Shown: positions 43,408 through 52,699, counted from the stretch's first letter. The stretch: 64,000 nucleotides of DNA from Entomospira nematocerorum (GCF_028748105.1 NZ_CP118168.1:372001-436000); one strand, 5' to 3'. Numbers and translations are program-made. Notes: generated by a model from the sequence alone, not told the origin.

Positions 43408-44202
43408 TCACCACCATAACAAAGAGGGCATCGATACCCTCCGAATTTTCCCCTGTAACTCAAGTGCCTCAGGACTATCGGGGTATCGCCTTAGTAGATT
43501 GGCTAAAAATTCTTGACTCTTATCTATTTGCTGATAACGTAAAAATCCTAAATACAAAAGATATAATAAATTTGGCTGTGCGTACTGCTCAATATAGACT
43601 CTTTCTCTTCTGACAATATCATTCATATTATCCAAAGCACCAGGCATCATAAGTATTGCACGAATCATTACAAGTAAAACATCATTTTTTACATATGCTG
43701 TTACTTTATCCATAGTAATACGTGCCATATAAAGAGCATGAGGATACTCTCCCAACTCAAAATTGAGTATAGCAATACGCAAGTAAAGTCCATGATCTAG
43801 TGGTCTGGATATCATATATGCATGGGTATAATAAGCTATTGCTTTCGGATAATCACCTATATACTCTGATAAAAACCCTAGATATTCATATAATATTTTA
43901 CGATTATAAAAATTAGGTGCTTGATCTAAGTATTGTAGGACAAACGATATTTGTTTTAATGGATCTGTAATACTTAATGACGCCTCGATGACATAATCTG
44001 CAAAATCTACAAGGTAGAGCTGTTGTGATAAATATCGTCGATACTCTTCATATGCATTTTCATAGTCATGCATCTTATAGAGCTTTCTTGCTAACTGCAA
44101 GGAGTCAACCGCAGCTAAGGTAAAACCTTGACTAAGGAAGACTCCTATATACAGTAATACTGTAGAAAAACCAGTAATGTTTCTAAATCTTGATTTCTGC
44201 AA
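43408..44202 (-). CDS. Exported TPR-repeat protein
   Basis: 264 residues. The N-terminus (NITGFSTVLLYIGVFLSQGFTLA) is a signal peptide or membrane anchor. TPR-like helix pairs follow (ARKLYKMHDYENAYEEYRRYL, GDYPKAIAYYTHAYMISRPL, GEYPHALYMARITMDKV, KSQEFLANLLRRYPDSPEAL). The start is TTG at 44200-44202, overlapping the end of the P83/100 gene by 20 nt. No ATG is available before the signal peptide. The coupling suggests a role with P83/100 or with lipoprotein processing by lnt next door. Confidence 0.7.
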   Translation of the reverse strand: MQKSRFRNITGFSTVLLYIGVFLSQGFTLAAVDSLQLARKLYKMHDYENAYEEYRRYLSQQLYLVDFADYVIEASLSITDPLKQISFVLQYLDQAPNFYNRKILYEYLGFLSEYIGDYPKAIAYYTHAYMISRPLDHGLYLRIAILNFELGEYPHALYMARITMDKVTAYVKNDVLLVMIRAILMMPGALDNMNDIVRRERVYIEQYAQPNLLYLLYLGFLRYQQIDKSQEFLANLLRRYPDSPEALELQGKIRRVSMPSLLWW

Positions 44203-46852
44203 TAACGGTAAGATCCTTTCTATTCAAGACCAAAATATATGATCCACTACTATGCTCCACAAAAACATAATCTTGATGTTGTGTTAATGTGGTACCAGGA
44301 CTTACGATTGCTTCACTTCTGACCGTAATATCGAGGTTAGCATTAAAGCGTAATAAAACTGATTTATCCCCCTCCGATTCAGACATTGCATAGATATCTC
44401 CACCATCGATATAAATAAAACTCTCTCCATGCAGAGGAATATTACTTATTTTAATTGGTTGTAGCGTATTTTTATCTAAAATAGTTAAATAAAATTGTGG
44501 TTTATTTCCACTTCCATGCTCTGTTATTGCGATTAATCCATCTCGTGTAAGTGCAAAACTTCTAGAAGCGATATTATCAGGACTACGACTGGTAATCTGC
44601 TGTGTCTCTAAGTCAAAAGAAACAATAGCATTACGATGTCTACCCCCTTGGCGCACACCAGTATCCAACATAAAGTAGATACTACCAGATTTACCTGCAG
44701 CAGGATTAACCTTATTATCATTATTTATCTTATCTTTTAGAGTCTCGTTCTCTTTAGCGGCATCTCGCTCACTAGACTGTACTCCTTGATCCTTATCTGA
44801 TACAGTTTGATCGCCAGACTCAGCTCCTTTATCTGCTGTACCTTGGTCACCAGACTCAGCTCCTTTATCTGCTGTACCTTGGTCACCAGATTCTGCTCCT
44901 TTATCTACTGCACTTTGGTCACCAGATTCTGCTCCTTTATCTACTGCACTTTGGTCACCAGATTCAGCTCCTTTATCTGCTGTACCTTGGTCACCAGATT
45001 CTGCTCCTTTATCTGCAGTACCTTGATCGCCAGATTCAGCTCCTTTGTCTGCTGTACCTTGGTCACCAGATTCTGCTCCTTTATCTACTGCACTTTGGTC
45101 ACCAGATTCAGCTCCTTTATCTGCTGCACTTTGATCGCCAGACTCAGCTCCTTTATCTGCTGCACTTTGATCGCCAGACTCAGCTCCTTTATCTGCTGCA
45201 CTTTGATCGCCAGACTCAGCTCCTTTATCTGTAACTGCTCTATCTTGTTCTAATTGAGCTCTCTCTTCCTCTATCTGTCGCTGCTTCTCTTTTAAGTCAG
45301 CTTCACGTTGTGCAAGAAGATCTTTTAATCGTTGATTTTCCTTCTCAAGAGCAGCAATTTCTTGTTCAAGAGCAGCAATTTCCTTCAATTTAGCTTGAAC
45401 CTCAGAATCATTTGCCTTTCCAGCTTCACTTCCCTGCACCTGATTTCCTTCTGGCTGGGCTACACTTTCACTTCCCTGCACCTGACTTCCCTCTGGTTGG
45501 GTTGCACTTTCACTTCCCTGACTCTGACTTCCCTCTGGCTGGGTTGCACTTTCACTTCCCTGCACCTGATTTCCTTCTGGCTGGGCTGCACTTTCACTTC
45601 CCTGCACCTGACTTCCCCCTGGTTGGGTTGCACTTTCACTTCCCTGACTCTGACTTCCCTCTGGCTGGATTGCACTTTCACTTCCCTGCACCTGATTTCC
45701 TTCTGGCTGGACTGCACTTTCACTTCCCTGACTCTGACTTCCTTCAGGTAAATCACGAATAACAATGATTACACGGTTTGTGGTATTTCCATTTGAATCA
45801 GTATACTCTTCTATTGTAAATGCATCAATTTCTTTATCACTATCAATAACTTCATTCTTCTCATCCATAGTGATGAGATACATTTTCTCTTTATCCATGA
45901 ATTCTTTAGAGGTTTCCATGGGTAAATGCTGTGTTATCACCTCACTAATATTATCATAAACATCTTCAATAACAGTTCCATCAGGTTCAACAATTCTAAC
46001 AATGATATGGAGATTTCCTCGCAAAATTTCCGTATTATTATCCTGATTTTGGAGCTCCGCTAGATCATCTTTTGCCTGTTGGAGTGCATCCTCAAGAACT
46101 GCTAAATTTTCTTCATTTTGCTGAATTTCATTATTAAGATTATCAATATCAACTCGATCACTTGTAAGAGAATCTTCTTTAATATCTAACAAGCTATCAC
46201 GCATATTCAAAGAAACATCACCATCTTGTGTTGTTGCATCAATAACATCACGATCAATTTCATTAAGAAACGGATCATTTCCAAAACTAAGAGGAATAAA
46301 AATACGTGTTCTACCAGGCCATTGAGTATAAGAAGTTGCCAAGCCTGCATTACTCTGATCAACATCAATCATGACTTCTGGCTTATATCGTGAAGCAAAA
46401 AAAGCAACATCACCTCGATGAATTGCATTATAAAATGTCAAAAAGTACGCTAATGTATCTGCATCTTCCATACTATACCCATAACGAACTTCTAAGTATC
46501 CAGAAATAATTAAACGTAAATTACGAACATTCTCTACTAGTGCATCAGGATTTACATAAATAATAGCAGCCGATAATAGCCCATCAAGCTCCTCATTCCC
46601 CGATTCACGTATTGCATACTTATCGCCTAAGCGATAAATTTGCCCATCCATTTGTGCCATATTCGCTAATGCACGCCCGATACCCCGAATTTCAGCCACG
46701 GTATTAGGATTAATCACAACACCCTGAAAATTTTCAAACAGAACATTATCCGTCTGAACATTTATGAATTCTTCACGCACCACTTCTTGTGCTGAGGCAT
46801 ATACCAACACAAAAAGCCCCAACAGTGTTACAAGAAATTTCATTTTTTTCAT
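44183..46852 (-). CDS. P83/100 antigen family protein with two large repeat blocks
   Basis: 889 residues. A signal peptide (MKKMKFLVTLLGLFVLVYASAQ) is followed by a region close to the Borrelia P83/100 antigen: GIGRALANM, LRLIISGYLEVRYGYSMEDADTLAYFLTFYNAIHRGD, then AGLATSYTQWPGRTRIFIPL, then an acidic coiled coil. Two tandem repeat arrays occupy residues of about 366-476 and 541-682, separated by a charged coiled coil. The C-terminal 190 residues (SGSIYFMLDTGVRQGG, FALTRDGLIAI, NRKDLTVIAEI) match the beta-rich end of the family. Its function is unknown, thought to be at the periplasm or protoplasmic cylinder. It follows csrA by 71 nt, has GGAG before the ATG, and overlaps the next gene. Confidence 0.85.
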   Translation of the reverse strand: MKKMKFLVTLLGLFVLVYASAQEVVREEFINVQTDNVLFENFQGVVINPNTVAEIRGIGRALANMAQMDGQIYRLGDKYAIRESGNEELDGLLSAAIIYVNPDALVENVRNLRLIISGYLEVRYGYSMEDADTLAYFLTFYNAIHRGDVAFFASRYKPEVMIDVDQSNAGLATSYTQWPGRTRIFIPLSFGNDPFLNEIDRDVIDATTQDGDVSLNMRDSLLDIKEDSLTSDRVDIDNLNNEIQQNEENLAVLEDALQQAKDDLAELQNQDNNTEILRGNLHIIVRIVEPDGTVIEDVYDNISEVITQHLPMETSKEFMDKEKMYLITMDEKNEVIDSDKEIDAFTIEEYTDSNGNTTNRVIIVIRDLPEGSQSQGSESAVQPEGNQVQGSESAIQPEGSQSQGSESATQPGGSQVQGSESAAQPEGNQVQGSESATQPEGSQSQGSESATQPEGSQVQGSESVAQPEGNQVQGSEAGKANDSEVQAKLKEIAALEQEIAALEKENQRLKDLLAQREADLKEKQRQIEEERAQLEQDRAVTDKGAESGDQSAADKGAESGDQSAADKGAESGDQSAADKGAESGDQSAVDKGAESGDQGTADKGAESGDQGTADKGAESGDQGTADKGAESGDQSAVDKGAESGDQSAVDKGAESGDQGTADKGAESGDQGTADKGAESGDQTVSDKDQGVQSSERDAAKENETLKDKINNDNKVNPAAGKSGSIYFMLDTGVRQGGRHRNAIVSFDLETQQITSRSPDNIASRSFALTRDGLIAITEHGSGNKPQFYLTILDKNTLQPIKISNIPLHGESFIYIDGGDIYAMSESEGDKSVLLRFNANLDITVRSEAIVSPGTTLTQHQDYVFVEHSSGSYILVLNRKDLTVIAEIKI
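44806..45229 (-). repeat. 36-bp tandem repeats coding for DKGAESGDQ units
   Basis: Twelve copies of a 12-residue unit, DKGAESGDQ followed by SAA, SAV or GTA (the last copy TVS). Copies differ by silent and conservative changes only. A classical site for slippage and length variation between strains. Confidence 0.95.
45425..45754 (-). repeat. 42-bp tandem repeats coding for EGSQVQGSESATQP-like units
   Basis: Seven full copies and one partial copy of a 14-residue unit, alternating EGSQSQGSESATQP and EGNQVQGSESAAQP types. The alternation suggests that pairs of units were duplicated together. Confidence 0.95.
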
Positions 46853-46923
46853 CTTACACTCCTATTCTCCAAAGTGATCCCTATTAAAACTATCTTACAA
46901 TTCTACATTTTATTGTAAACGTA

Positions 46924-47142
46924 TTACCGCAATTCTAATGTTGGTAAATCTGTTGCAAGTGTATGCTGAGCATCAGTATTCTCTTTTTCAATTGATCGAA
47001 AAACTTCATGTCGATAGATCTTAACTGACTGTGGCGCAACAATACCCAACTTGACCTGATCTCCCTTTACCTCTACAATAGTTACTTCAATTTTACCATC
47101 AATAATAATTTTTTCATCGCGCTTTCTAGAGAGAATTAGCAT
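46924..47142 (-). CDS. csrA: Carbon storage / translational regulator CsrA
   Basis: 72 residues: MLILSRKRDEKIIIDGKIEVTIVEVKGDQVKLGI, then APQSVKIYRHEVF with the RNA-binding arginine, and a short tail. CsrA binds GGA motifs in mRNA leaders and in many flagellates represses flagellin synthesis until FliW titrates it. It overlaps fliW by 7 nt, the classical arrangement. Confidence 0.97.
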   Translation of the reverse strand: MLILSRKRDEKIIIDGKIEVTIVEVKGDQVKLGIVAPQSVKIYRHEVFRSIEKENTDAQHTLATDLPTLELR

Positions 47143-47603
47143 ATAACCCTGCCCTTACCCTCTCTCTCCAACTCTTGTGCCACGAAGTGTTGAACTTTCC
47201 AACGAGTATCATTCAAAACAACCTGAGATGCCTTTTTTGTTTTTTGATCAAAAACAAGAGGTGCTTGTAAATTAATTCGCATCTCTTGCGGCTTGCCTAC
47301 AGGAATTGCGAGTATGGCAAAGACTAACACATTATCCATCTCTATACATGACTCTCCGAGATCCTTTAAATCTGCATCATCTAGTTTGACCTCATAATCA
47401 GGCCTGCAAAGCCATGGATTCATTAGAAAAAAGGCACTTTCCTCATCATCCAAACTCTGCAGAATATAAAAGGGTTCCTGCTTTGATTCACAAAGCACCC
47501 AATATTTCAAATGCTCAAAAGCAGGAATTCCCCGTTCGAAAAAGTACCTTTGCTTCTCAATGTCAACATCTATACTTCCGTAGTATTTACTCTGTATTTT
47601 CAT
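47136..47603 (-). CDS. fliW: Flagellar assembly factor FliW
   Basis: 155 residues from the ATG at 47603 (a TTG two codons earlier is less likely). Typical FliW blocks: GIPAFEHLKYWVL, FYILQSLDDEESAFFLMNPW, and AILAIPVGKPQEMRINLQAPLVFD. FliW binds flagellin and CsrA and so links filament assembly to translation. It lies 13 nt behind flgL and overlaps csrA. The Shine-Dalgarno is weak. Confidence 0.95.
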   Translation of the reverse strand: MKIQSKYYGSIDVDIEKQRYFFERGIPAFEHLKYWVLCESKQEPFYILQSLDDEESAFFLMNPWLCRPDYEVKLDDADLKDLGESCIEMDNVLVFAILAIPVGKPQEMRINLQAPLVFDQKTKKASQVVLNDTRWKVQHFVAQELEREGKGRVIC

Positions 47604-47616
47604 ATACAATTACTTG

Positions 47617-48867
47617 CTATTTCAAAAAGTCCATAAATCGTGGTTGCATTATGCGTGCAGCACTAGCATAGCTCACACTCATTGCTGAGTCTAACATCTT
47701 CTGCTCAATCAATGCTTGTGCTAAATCCAGACCTCTCATCTGATCATCCCACTGTTTATAGGTTAGCACATCGCCTGAAATTCGTTGTCCAGTTATCTCT
47801 AAACGACTTTGGCGTGCTCCTATCTCTGCACGAGTAAGATTTACCTGATCTAAGGAACGATCTAATCCAAGTAATGCTCCGCCACCAATACGACTACTAT
47901 CTCCTATAAGAAGTGCATCACGTAAGTCAATCACTGCATCAAACATGCTACCACCACTAATACGAGCAAATGGATGATAGTTATTTGGTGTTGATGATTC
48001 TCTACCTGCAACAATTAAGCCCAAATCGACGAGTGTAGTAGAATTTTCTCCATCCTGAAGCCAAAGCTGATGTGGGACAGTTGACTCAAGAACTAAGTTA
48101 TTTTCCACTGGATCCAAGCTCGCACGAACAGCAACATCAGCACGATTAATTGCAAGCATGACAGACTGAATACTATCCCCAGCTTTCAAAGGAATAGCAA
48201 CACCATCAATCAATATGTCACTATCTTGTTGTACAACAAACTGTCCCACATCATTCGCACCCCAAATACGCTGATTTTCAGCCCAAAAAACAGAATTTCC
48301 CGTAAATTGTGTTGAAATACTCGCTTGATCGCCATATGCACTCTCACGCGTCTGCGTATTTCCTGTATACATGGCACGTGTAATCATCTGTTCATCTGAG
48401 CCAACAACGGATCCTCTTAGCAGGCGAAACGCATCCACATCTGTACGTGTTCCACTAAACAAAGATAATCCATCACCACCCTTCGCGTTTGCAATCTCCC
48501 CTAACTCTTCAAGATAAGCATTTACCTCAATGGCCATGTAGCGTAACTCTTCTTGTGAGTAAGTACCATTAGCTCCTTGTACAGCAATTTCTCGGATACG
48601 TTGTAATAACTCCGTTGCTTGTGTAACATGAGATTCGGTGACAGCAAGTTTATTCATTACATTATCAACATTTTGCTGATAACGATTCATTCGCATCTCT
48701 TTACTTTGAAATCGAATCGAATGAGCCGCATTAACGGGATTTTCGCGGAGACGATTTAATCCTTGTTGACTATGCAATTGTCCCTCAACCGCATGTTTTT
48801 TCCCTTCTTGCACCCGGTTATGGTACTGAAAATTACTTTGCCCCATAGAGCTTGAAACACGATACAT
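47617..48867 (-). CDS. flgL: Flagellar hook-associated protein 3 (hook-filament junction)
   Basis: 416 residues. Flagellin-like N-terminal helices (LNRLRENPVNAAHSIRFQSKEMRMNRYQQNVDNVMNKL, AVQGANGTYSQEELRYMAIEVNAYLEEL), a variable middle, and a C-terminal helix (LDLAQALIEQKMLDSAMSVSYASAARIMQPRFMDFL) that ends in the FlgL way. It joins hook and filament. Strong GGAGAGGA before the ATG; this site contains two GGA motifs that CsrA could bind. First gene of the flgL-fliW-csrA unit. Confidence 0.95.
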   Translation of the reverse strand: MYRVSSSMGQSNFQYHNRVQEGKKHAVEGQLHSQQGLNRLRENPVNAAHSIRFQSKEMRMNRYQQNVDNVMNKLAVTESHVTQATELLQRIREIAVQGANGTYSQEELRYMAIEVNAYLEELGEIANAKGGDGLSLFSGTRTDVDAFRLLRGSVVGSDEQMITRAMYTGNTQTRESAYGDQASISTQFTGNSVFWAENQRIWGANDVGQFVVQQDSDILIDGVAIPLKAGDSIQSVMLAINRADVAVRASLDPVENNLVLESTVPHQLWLQDGENSTTLVDLGLIVAGRESSTPNNYHPFARISGGSMFDAVIDLRDALLIGDSSRIGGGALLGLDRSLDQVNLTRAEIGARQSRLEITGQRISGDVLTYKQWDDQMRGLDLAQALIEQKMLDSAMSVSYASAARIMQPRFMDFLK

Positions 48868-48958
48868 TTATCCTCTCCTTATTTACAAGCTATCGACTCG
48901 CAACTAACCATACATAACTAATTTATTTTATGATATCGTTAGTTTTAGTATAATCAAT

Positions 48959-49489
48959 TTAACGATCTTTGCCTAGTTCTCGTAGTGATTCTTGTAATTG
49001 CTGTAATATAGTTCCTTCGTAGACATTAGCTCCAAAGTGTTGCTTCTCTCCAATGACCGTAAAAATAACACTTTCCTTACTATTGGCTATAACATTTAAC
49101 AAATTTTCCGTAAAGATAAATCCATTAATCTGCCGTAAATAGTATCGCTTACTTGTACGATCTACCCCTCGCTCAATCGTCTCATGCAGTGCTTGTGCAG
49201 GGGGAACACCATAGACAACCCCATCAACTGTTACCCATAAAGCAGTGATGATTAATCGTTTTGGGCCAACATGCTCCACACGAAAATATGTCATATCTGT
49301 TATGGGTGCTCTACTACCAATACGACGTACAATACTAAATTCAAAATTACCAAATTGTTCTGGTATATCAAATTTTTTCTCTCGAAAAATCTCCCCTGTT
49401 GGCCACATCTGTGATGTCTCTTTGATGGGCATCGACTTACAGCCTATCACTATACTCATAATAACCAATAATAACACTGTTTTTTTCAT
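48959..49489 (-). CDS. Predicted lipoprotein of unknown function
   Basis: 176 residues. MKKTVLLLVIMSIVIGC is a lipoprotein signal peptide. The mature part contains FGNFEFSIVRRIGSR, HVGPKRLIITALWVTVDGVVYGVPP and GEKQHFGANVYEGTI; I do not recognise a domain. It stands alone between the flgL unit and the tRNA-Met terminator. Confidence 0.7.
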   Translation of the reverse strand: MKKTVLLLVIMSIVIGCKSMPIKETSQMWPTGEIFREKKFDIPEQFGNFEFSIVRRIGSRAPITDMTYFRVEHVGPKRLIITALWVTVDGVVYGVPPAQALHETIERGVDRTSKRYYLRQINGFIFTENLLNVIANSKESVIFTVIGEKQHFGANVYEGTILQQLQESLRELGKDR

Positions 49490-49554
49490 ATATACATTAT
49501 CTCTCTATACATCAGTAGATCATTTACTAAACTAAGTATCGGAATCAATAACGT

Positions 49555-49585
49555 AAAAAAAAAGAACCTTCTCAAGAGAAAGTCC
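49555..49585 (-). terminator. Terminator of the tRNA-Met gene
   Basis: The stem 49564-49573 with 49576-49585 (two G-T pairs, inner pairs open to form the loop) is followed on the minus strand by nine T. It ends 13 nt behind the tRNA. Confidence 0.75.
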
Positions 49586-49597
49586 TTTCCTTCACAA

Positions 49598-49670
49598 TAG
49601 TGACAGAGGGATTTGAACCCCCGACCGAACGGATATGAGCCGTTTGCTCTACCGACTGAGCTATGTCACC
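49598..49670 (-). tRNA. tRNA-Met (anticodon CAT)
   Basis: 73 nt folding into a full cloverleaf on the minus strand. Acceptor GGTGACA with TGTCACT (one G-T at the first pair), D-arm GCTC/GAGC, anticodon stem AACGG/CCGTT around loop CTCATAT, T-arm GGGGG/CCCTC with TTCAAAT, discriminator A. CCA is not encoded. There is no initiator signature (three G-C pairs in the anticodon stem), so this is elongator Met or, less likely, Ile with a lysidine-modified CAU. Confidence 0.93.
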
Positions 49671-49696
49671 AAATATCTTACGAAATTTTCAAACTA

Positions 49697-49725
49697 ATCA
49701 TATAGCAAAATCAAGTTTTTGTCAA
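49697..49725 (-). promoter_or_regulatory. Promoter of tRNA-Met
   Basis: Minus strand perfect TTGACA (49720-49725), 17 nt, TATGAT (49697-49702), 26 nt before the mature 5' end of the tRNA. Confidence 0.8.
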
Positions 49726-49762
49726 TATGTAGATAAACATTTTTTTATATTGTTCAAAGTGC

Positions 49763-49791
49763 TTGACAGAACCTTCGTTTCTTAGCACAAT
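49763..49791 (+). promoter_or_regulatory. Promoter and long leader of the DEAD-box helicase gene
   Basis: Perfect TTGACA (49763-49768), 17 nt, CACAAT (49786-49791). It predicts a leader of about 115 nt that holds a 7-bp hairpin (49845-49851 with 49873-49879). Long structured leaders are common in helicase genes that respond to cold. Confidence 0.5.
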
Positions 49792-49913
49792 AATAAACAA
49801 GATTAGTTATTGTCAATCATTCAGGCAGTTGCTGTATCCATTTAGTTCTATTATTATCATCTTAAGAGGTAGATAGAACAAATATTTAAGCATGAGGTTT
49901 TCCATTAAATAGT

Positions 49914-51626
49914 ATGCAATTTTCACAGTTTCCTCTCGATCCTCGCCTCTTACGTGGTCTGGATCTCGCACAGTACGTCACATGCACACCTGTGCAAGAA
50001 GCAACCCTAAAAGCTGTTTTAGAACATGGCAAAGATGTTTACGCTCAAAGTCAAACCGGTACAGGTAAGACAGCCGCCTTTTTGATTGCCACCTTTTGGC
50101 ATCTGCTAAAACCAGAGAATCATGATAAATTTGCCCTGATTCTTGCTCCCACTCGTGAGCTTGTTGTTCAAATTGAAAAAGAAGCTAAGACACTTGGTCA
50201 ATTTCTTCAGTTTTCTATGGCTGCCATTTATGGTGGTGTCTCTATCGAACGGCAACGCCAATCGCTTTTACGCAAACCCAGAATTATCGTTGCAACACCA
50301 GGCAGACTCCAAGATTTCATCAATCAAAAAACAATTTCTCTCAAAAATGCGAGTGTTCTTGTTATTGATGAAGCTGATCGTCTCTTTGATATGGGTTTTC
50401 ATAAAGATCTTTTACGCATTGTTAAAATGCTTCCTGCACCACAGCAACGACTAAACCTACTCTTTAGTGCAACTCTGAACAATAAGGTTGGCCAGCTAGC
50501 ATGGGAACACATGAACAATCCAGAAAGTATTGTTATAAAGTCAGAGTACCCTACTGTTGAAGGCATTAGTCAACACCTATTTCATGTCAGTCGTAGTGAA
50601 AAAATGATCCTCCTTCTAGCGGTTCTCAAGCAAGAAAACCCAGAAAGTGCCATTATTTTTAGTAACACCAAAGCCGGAGCCAGACAAATATCGTTGCGAC
50701 TGCAACGGGCTGGATATAACTGTGCTCTCATTGAGGGAAATATTCCGCAGAAAAAACGACTCGACATTATCGCTAAAATGAAGACCGGAAAGATTAAATT
50801 CCTCGCAGCAACGGATGTTGCCTCTCGTGGTATCCATATTCCGAATCTTTCATTAGTTATCAACTTTGATCTTCCCGATGATGCTGAAAACTATGTTCAT
50901 AGAATCGGTAGAACAGCTCGTGGGACCCAAACAACTGGTAAGGCTATTAGCTTTGCATGTGAGAGATTCGTCTATAATCTATCATCTATTGAGAAGCTCA
51001 TCAAAAAGAAAATAGCAGTAACCATTATAGATGATACGCTCAAGAGTATCATTAATGATATTCTTAAAGACAATCCCGATCAAACTGCTCTCAGTGAAAA
51101 AACCATGGCAGGAACCCCTCAAAAATCATCTCATCAAGGACGAGGTTACACGCGTAAACCCCATCATGATAGATATCAACACGAGAAGAAATATGATCAC
51201 GATAAGAGACAACCCCCGATAGCAGCAAGATCAGCTGGATCTAAGCATAATCCTCGCTCACCAAAAGAAGAAAATCCACAAGGCACTCGCAAGGCTTATT
51301 CAGGCAAAACACATACACCACACAGCGATAGGCGAGATCATAAACACTCCCAACCCCAGGATCGAGCAGTTGGCACTGGACACCATTCGCGTGGGGAAAC
51401 TAAGGGATCACAACATCGAACACCACGTACAGCAACAACTCGCTCTACATCAAAACCCCAGAGGACAAACGATCACTCACGATCAAATCTATCAACAAAT
51501 TCCGTGAGAACACATGATATACCTCGTAACTCAGAAGACCAATCCCATGCTAGTTATGCTAATACGCAAAAGCAAAAAAACATTCTCAACTTTATTTCTA
51601 AACTGTTCCATAAAGAGGGTGAATAA
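49914..51626 (+). CDS. DEAD-box ATP-dependent RNA helicase (RhlE/CsdA type)
   Basis: 570 residues. Helicase core with the Q motif (YVTCTPVQEATL), AQSQTGTGKT, PTRELVVQ, TPGRLQDF, VIDEADRL, SAT, IIFSNTKAGARQ, ATDVASRGIHIP and HRIGRTARG. From about residue 390 a long basic, low-complexity tail rich in R, H, S, Q and K follows, as in cold-adaptation helicases that bind RNA without specificity. Roles in ribosome assembly or mRNA decay are likely; the exact paralogue cannot be named. murB follows after 5 nt. Confidence 0.93.
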   Translation: MQFSQFPLDPRLLRGLDLAQYVTCTPVQEATLKAVLEHGKDVYAQSQTGTGKTAAFLIATFWHLLKPENHDKFALILAPTRELVVQIEKEAKTLGQFLQFSMAAIYGGVSIERQRQSLLRKPRIIVATPGRLQDFINQKTISLKNASVLVIDEADRLFDMGFHKDLLRIVKMLPAPQQRLNLLFSATLNNKVGQLAWEHMNNPESIVIKSEYPTVEGISQHLFHVSRSEKMILLLAVLKQENPESAIIFSNTKAGARQISLRLQRAGYNCALIEGNIPQKKRLDIIAKMKTGKIKFLAATDVASRGIHIPNLSLVINFDLPDDAENYVHRIGRTARGTQTTGKAISFACERFVYNLSSIEKLIKKKIAVTIIDDTLKSIINDILKDNPDQTALSEKTMAGTPQKSSHQGRGYTRKPHHDRYQHEKKYDHDKRQPPIAARSAGSKHNPRSPKEENPQGTRKAYSGKTHTPHSDRRDHKHSQPQDRAVGTGHHSRGETKGSQHRTPRTATTRSTSKPQRTNDHSRSNLSTNSVRTHDIPRNSEDQSHASYANTQKQKNILNFISKLFHKEGE

Positions 51627-51631
51627 TCTCT

Positions 51632-52588
51632 ATGCAAAACTACCTACATACCATCATAGAGGAGGCCTCCCTTGACGCTTCTGAGTATCAATGGAAGGCT
51701 CCTCTAAGAGATCATACGTGGTTTAAAATTGGTGGTTTTGCCGATCTGTTTATTCAAACAGATTCTATTCTCAAAATCCAAACTATTCTTCATAGAGCAA
51801 AACAATATGCTATTCCCATATTTTTTCTTGGGGATGGCTCTAATATAGTTATTAGTGATGATGGGATTGCCGGAATTGTCATAGACACAAAAACACTTCA
51901 AAAGAGTAGTCCCATAAGCATTATATCCAGCAGTGAACACGAATGTCAAATTATAGCATCAGCTGGTGTTCTTATAGAGGAGCTTGTTCTCTTTTGCATT
52001 GAACAACAATTAGAGGGACTTCTACATTTTTTTGGACTACCAGGTACGCTTGGTGGTGCCCTATATATGAATGCTCGTTGCTATGAAGGTGAAATAGCCT
52101 CTCATTTTATAGAGGCAACTATCATTGAGAATAATGAAATCAAGAAACATAGCTATATCCCTGATGAGTGGTCATATAAACTTTCTCCGTTTCAAAAAAC
52201 TCATCCTCTTATTGTAAATGCAATCCTACAAGTACGACGGAGTCAACACCCACGTGATACACTATTAACACAAGCCTTATCTTACAAACAAGATCGAGAA
52301 CAAAAAGGACATTTTCGCTATCCATGTGCGGGATCGACGTTCAAAAATAATAGAGCATTTGGAATGCCATCAGGGCAACTTATTGATCAATGTGGTCTAA
52401 AAGGTATGCAATATGGCGGAGCAGCCATCTCTGATTTTCATGCAAATATTATTATTAATCACAGCAATGCTTCTGCTAGTGATATCTATCATCTTGTTCA
52501 AAAAATTCAAGCCGAAGTATATCAAAAAACATCCTTTCAACTGGAGCCAGAAATACTCTTTATTGGCAGAGGGTATACCCAGGTATAA
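51632..52588 (+). CDS. murB: UDP-N-acetylmuramate dehydrogenase
   Basis: 318 residues. FAD-binding domain with FKIGGFADLFIQ, FLGDGSNIVISDDGIAGIVI and GLPGTLGGALYMNARCYEGEIA. The C-terminal substrate domain contains YPCAGSTFKN with the catalytic serine region, and GAAISDFHANIIIN, and ends in LEPEILFIG with the conserved glutamate. It reduces UDP-GlcNAc-enolpyruvate to UDP-MurNAc in peptidoglycan synthesis. It is cotranscribed with the helicase upstream and ends at the hairpin at 52588. Confidence 0.95.
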   Translation: MQNYLHTIIEEASLDASEYQWKAPLRDHTWFKIGGFADLFIQTDSILKIQTILHRAKQYAIPIFFLGDGSNIVISDDGIAGIVIDTKTLQKSSPISIISSSEHECQIIASAGVLIEELVLFCIEQQLEGLLHFFGLPGTLGGALYMNARCYEGEIASHFIEATIIENNEIKKHSYIPDEWSYKLSPFQKTHPLIVNAILQVRRSQHPRDTLLTQALSYKQDREQKGHFRYPCAGSTFKNNRAFGMPSGQLIDQCGLKGMQYGGAAISDFHANIIINHSNASASDIYHLVQKIQAEVYQKTSFQLEPEILFIGRGYTQV

Positions 52589-52627
52589 CAAAATGTATCA
52601 CTTTGACACATTTTGTATATATTTTTT
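52588..52627 (+). terminator. Hairpin behind murB: terminator, or upstream site of the sigma-54 promoter
   Basis: 9-bp arms (52588-52596 with 52608-52616) around 11 nt, then ATATATTTTTT. It directly follows the murB stop codon, so termination is the simplest reading. Its centre also lies about 125 bp before the predicted start of the next transcript, the usual place for a sigma-54 activator site, and the dyad is of a fitting kind. Confidence 0.6.
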
Positions 52628-52699
52628 ATCAAGTGCGTCATTCTAACCCATCATTATCTACAATATTATTTGCTATGTATGATTTTTTTACATCATTTA

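Noticed and set aside
44807..45762. Long open frames on both strands and in other frames through the repeat region (for example 44807-45253 and 45332-45751 on the plus strand)
   Set aside because: They mirror the P83/100 repeats. Repeats with a unit length divisible by three keep every frame open or closed throughout, so openness means nothing here. No start signals or database-like motifs.
48868..48958. Sigma-28 (FliA) promoter before flgL
   Set aside because: A GTCGATAG resembles the -10 part, but no TAAA-type -35 element lies at the proper distance.
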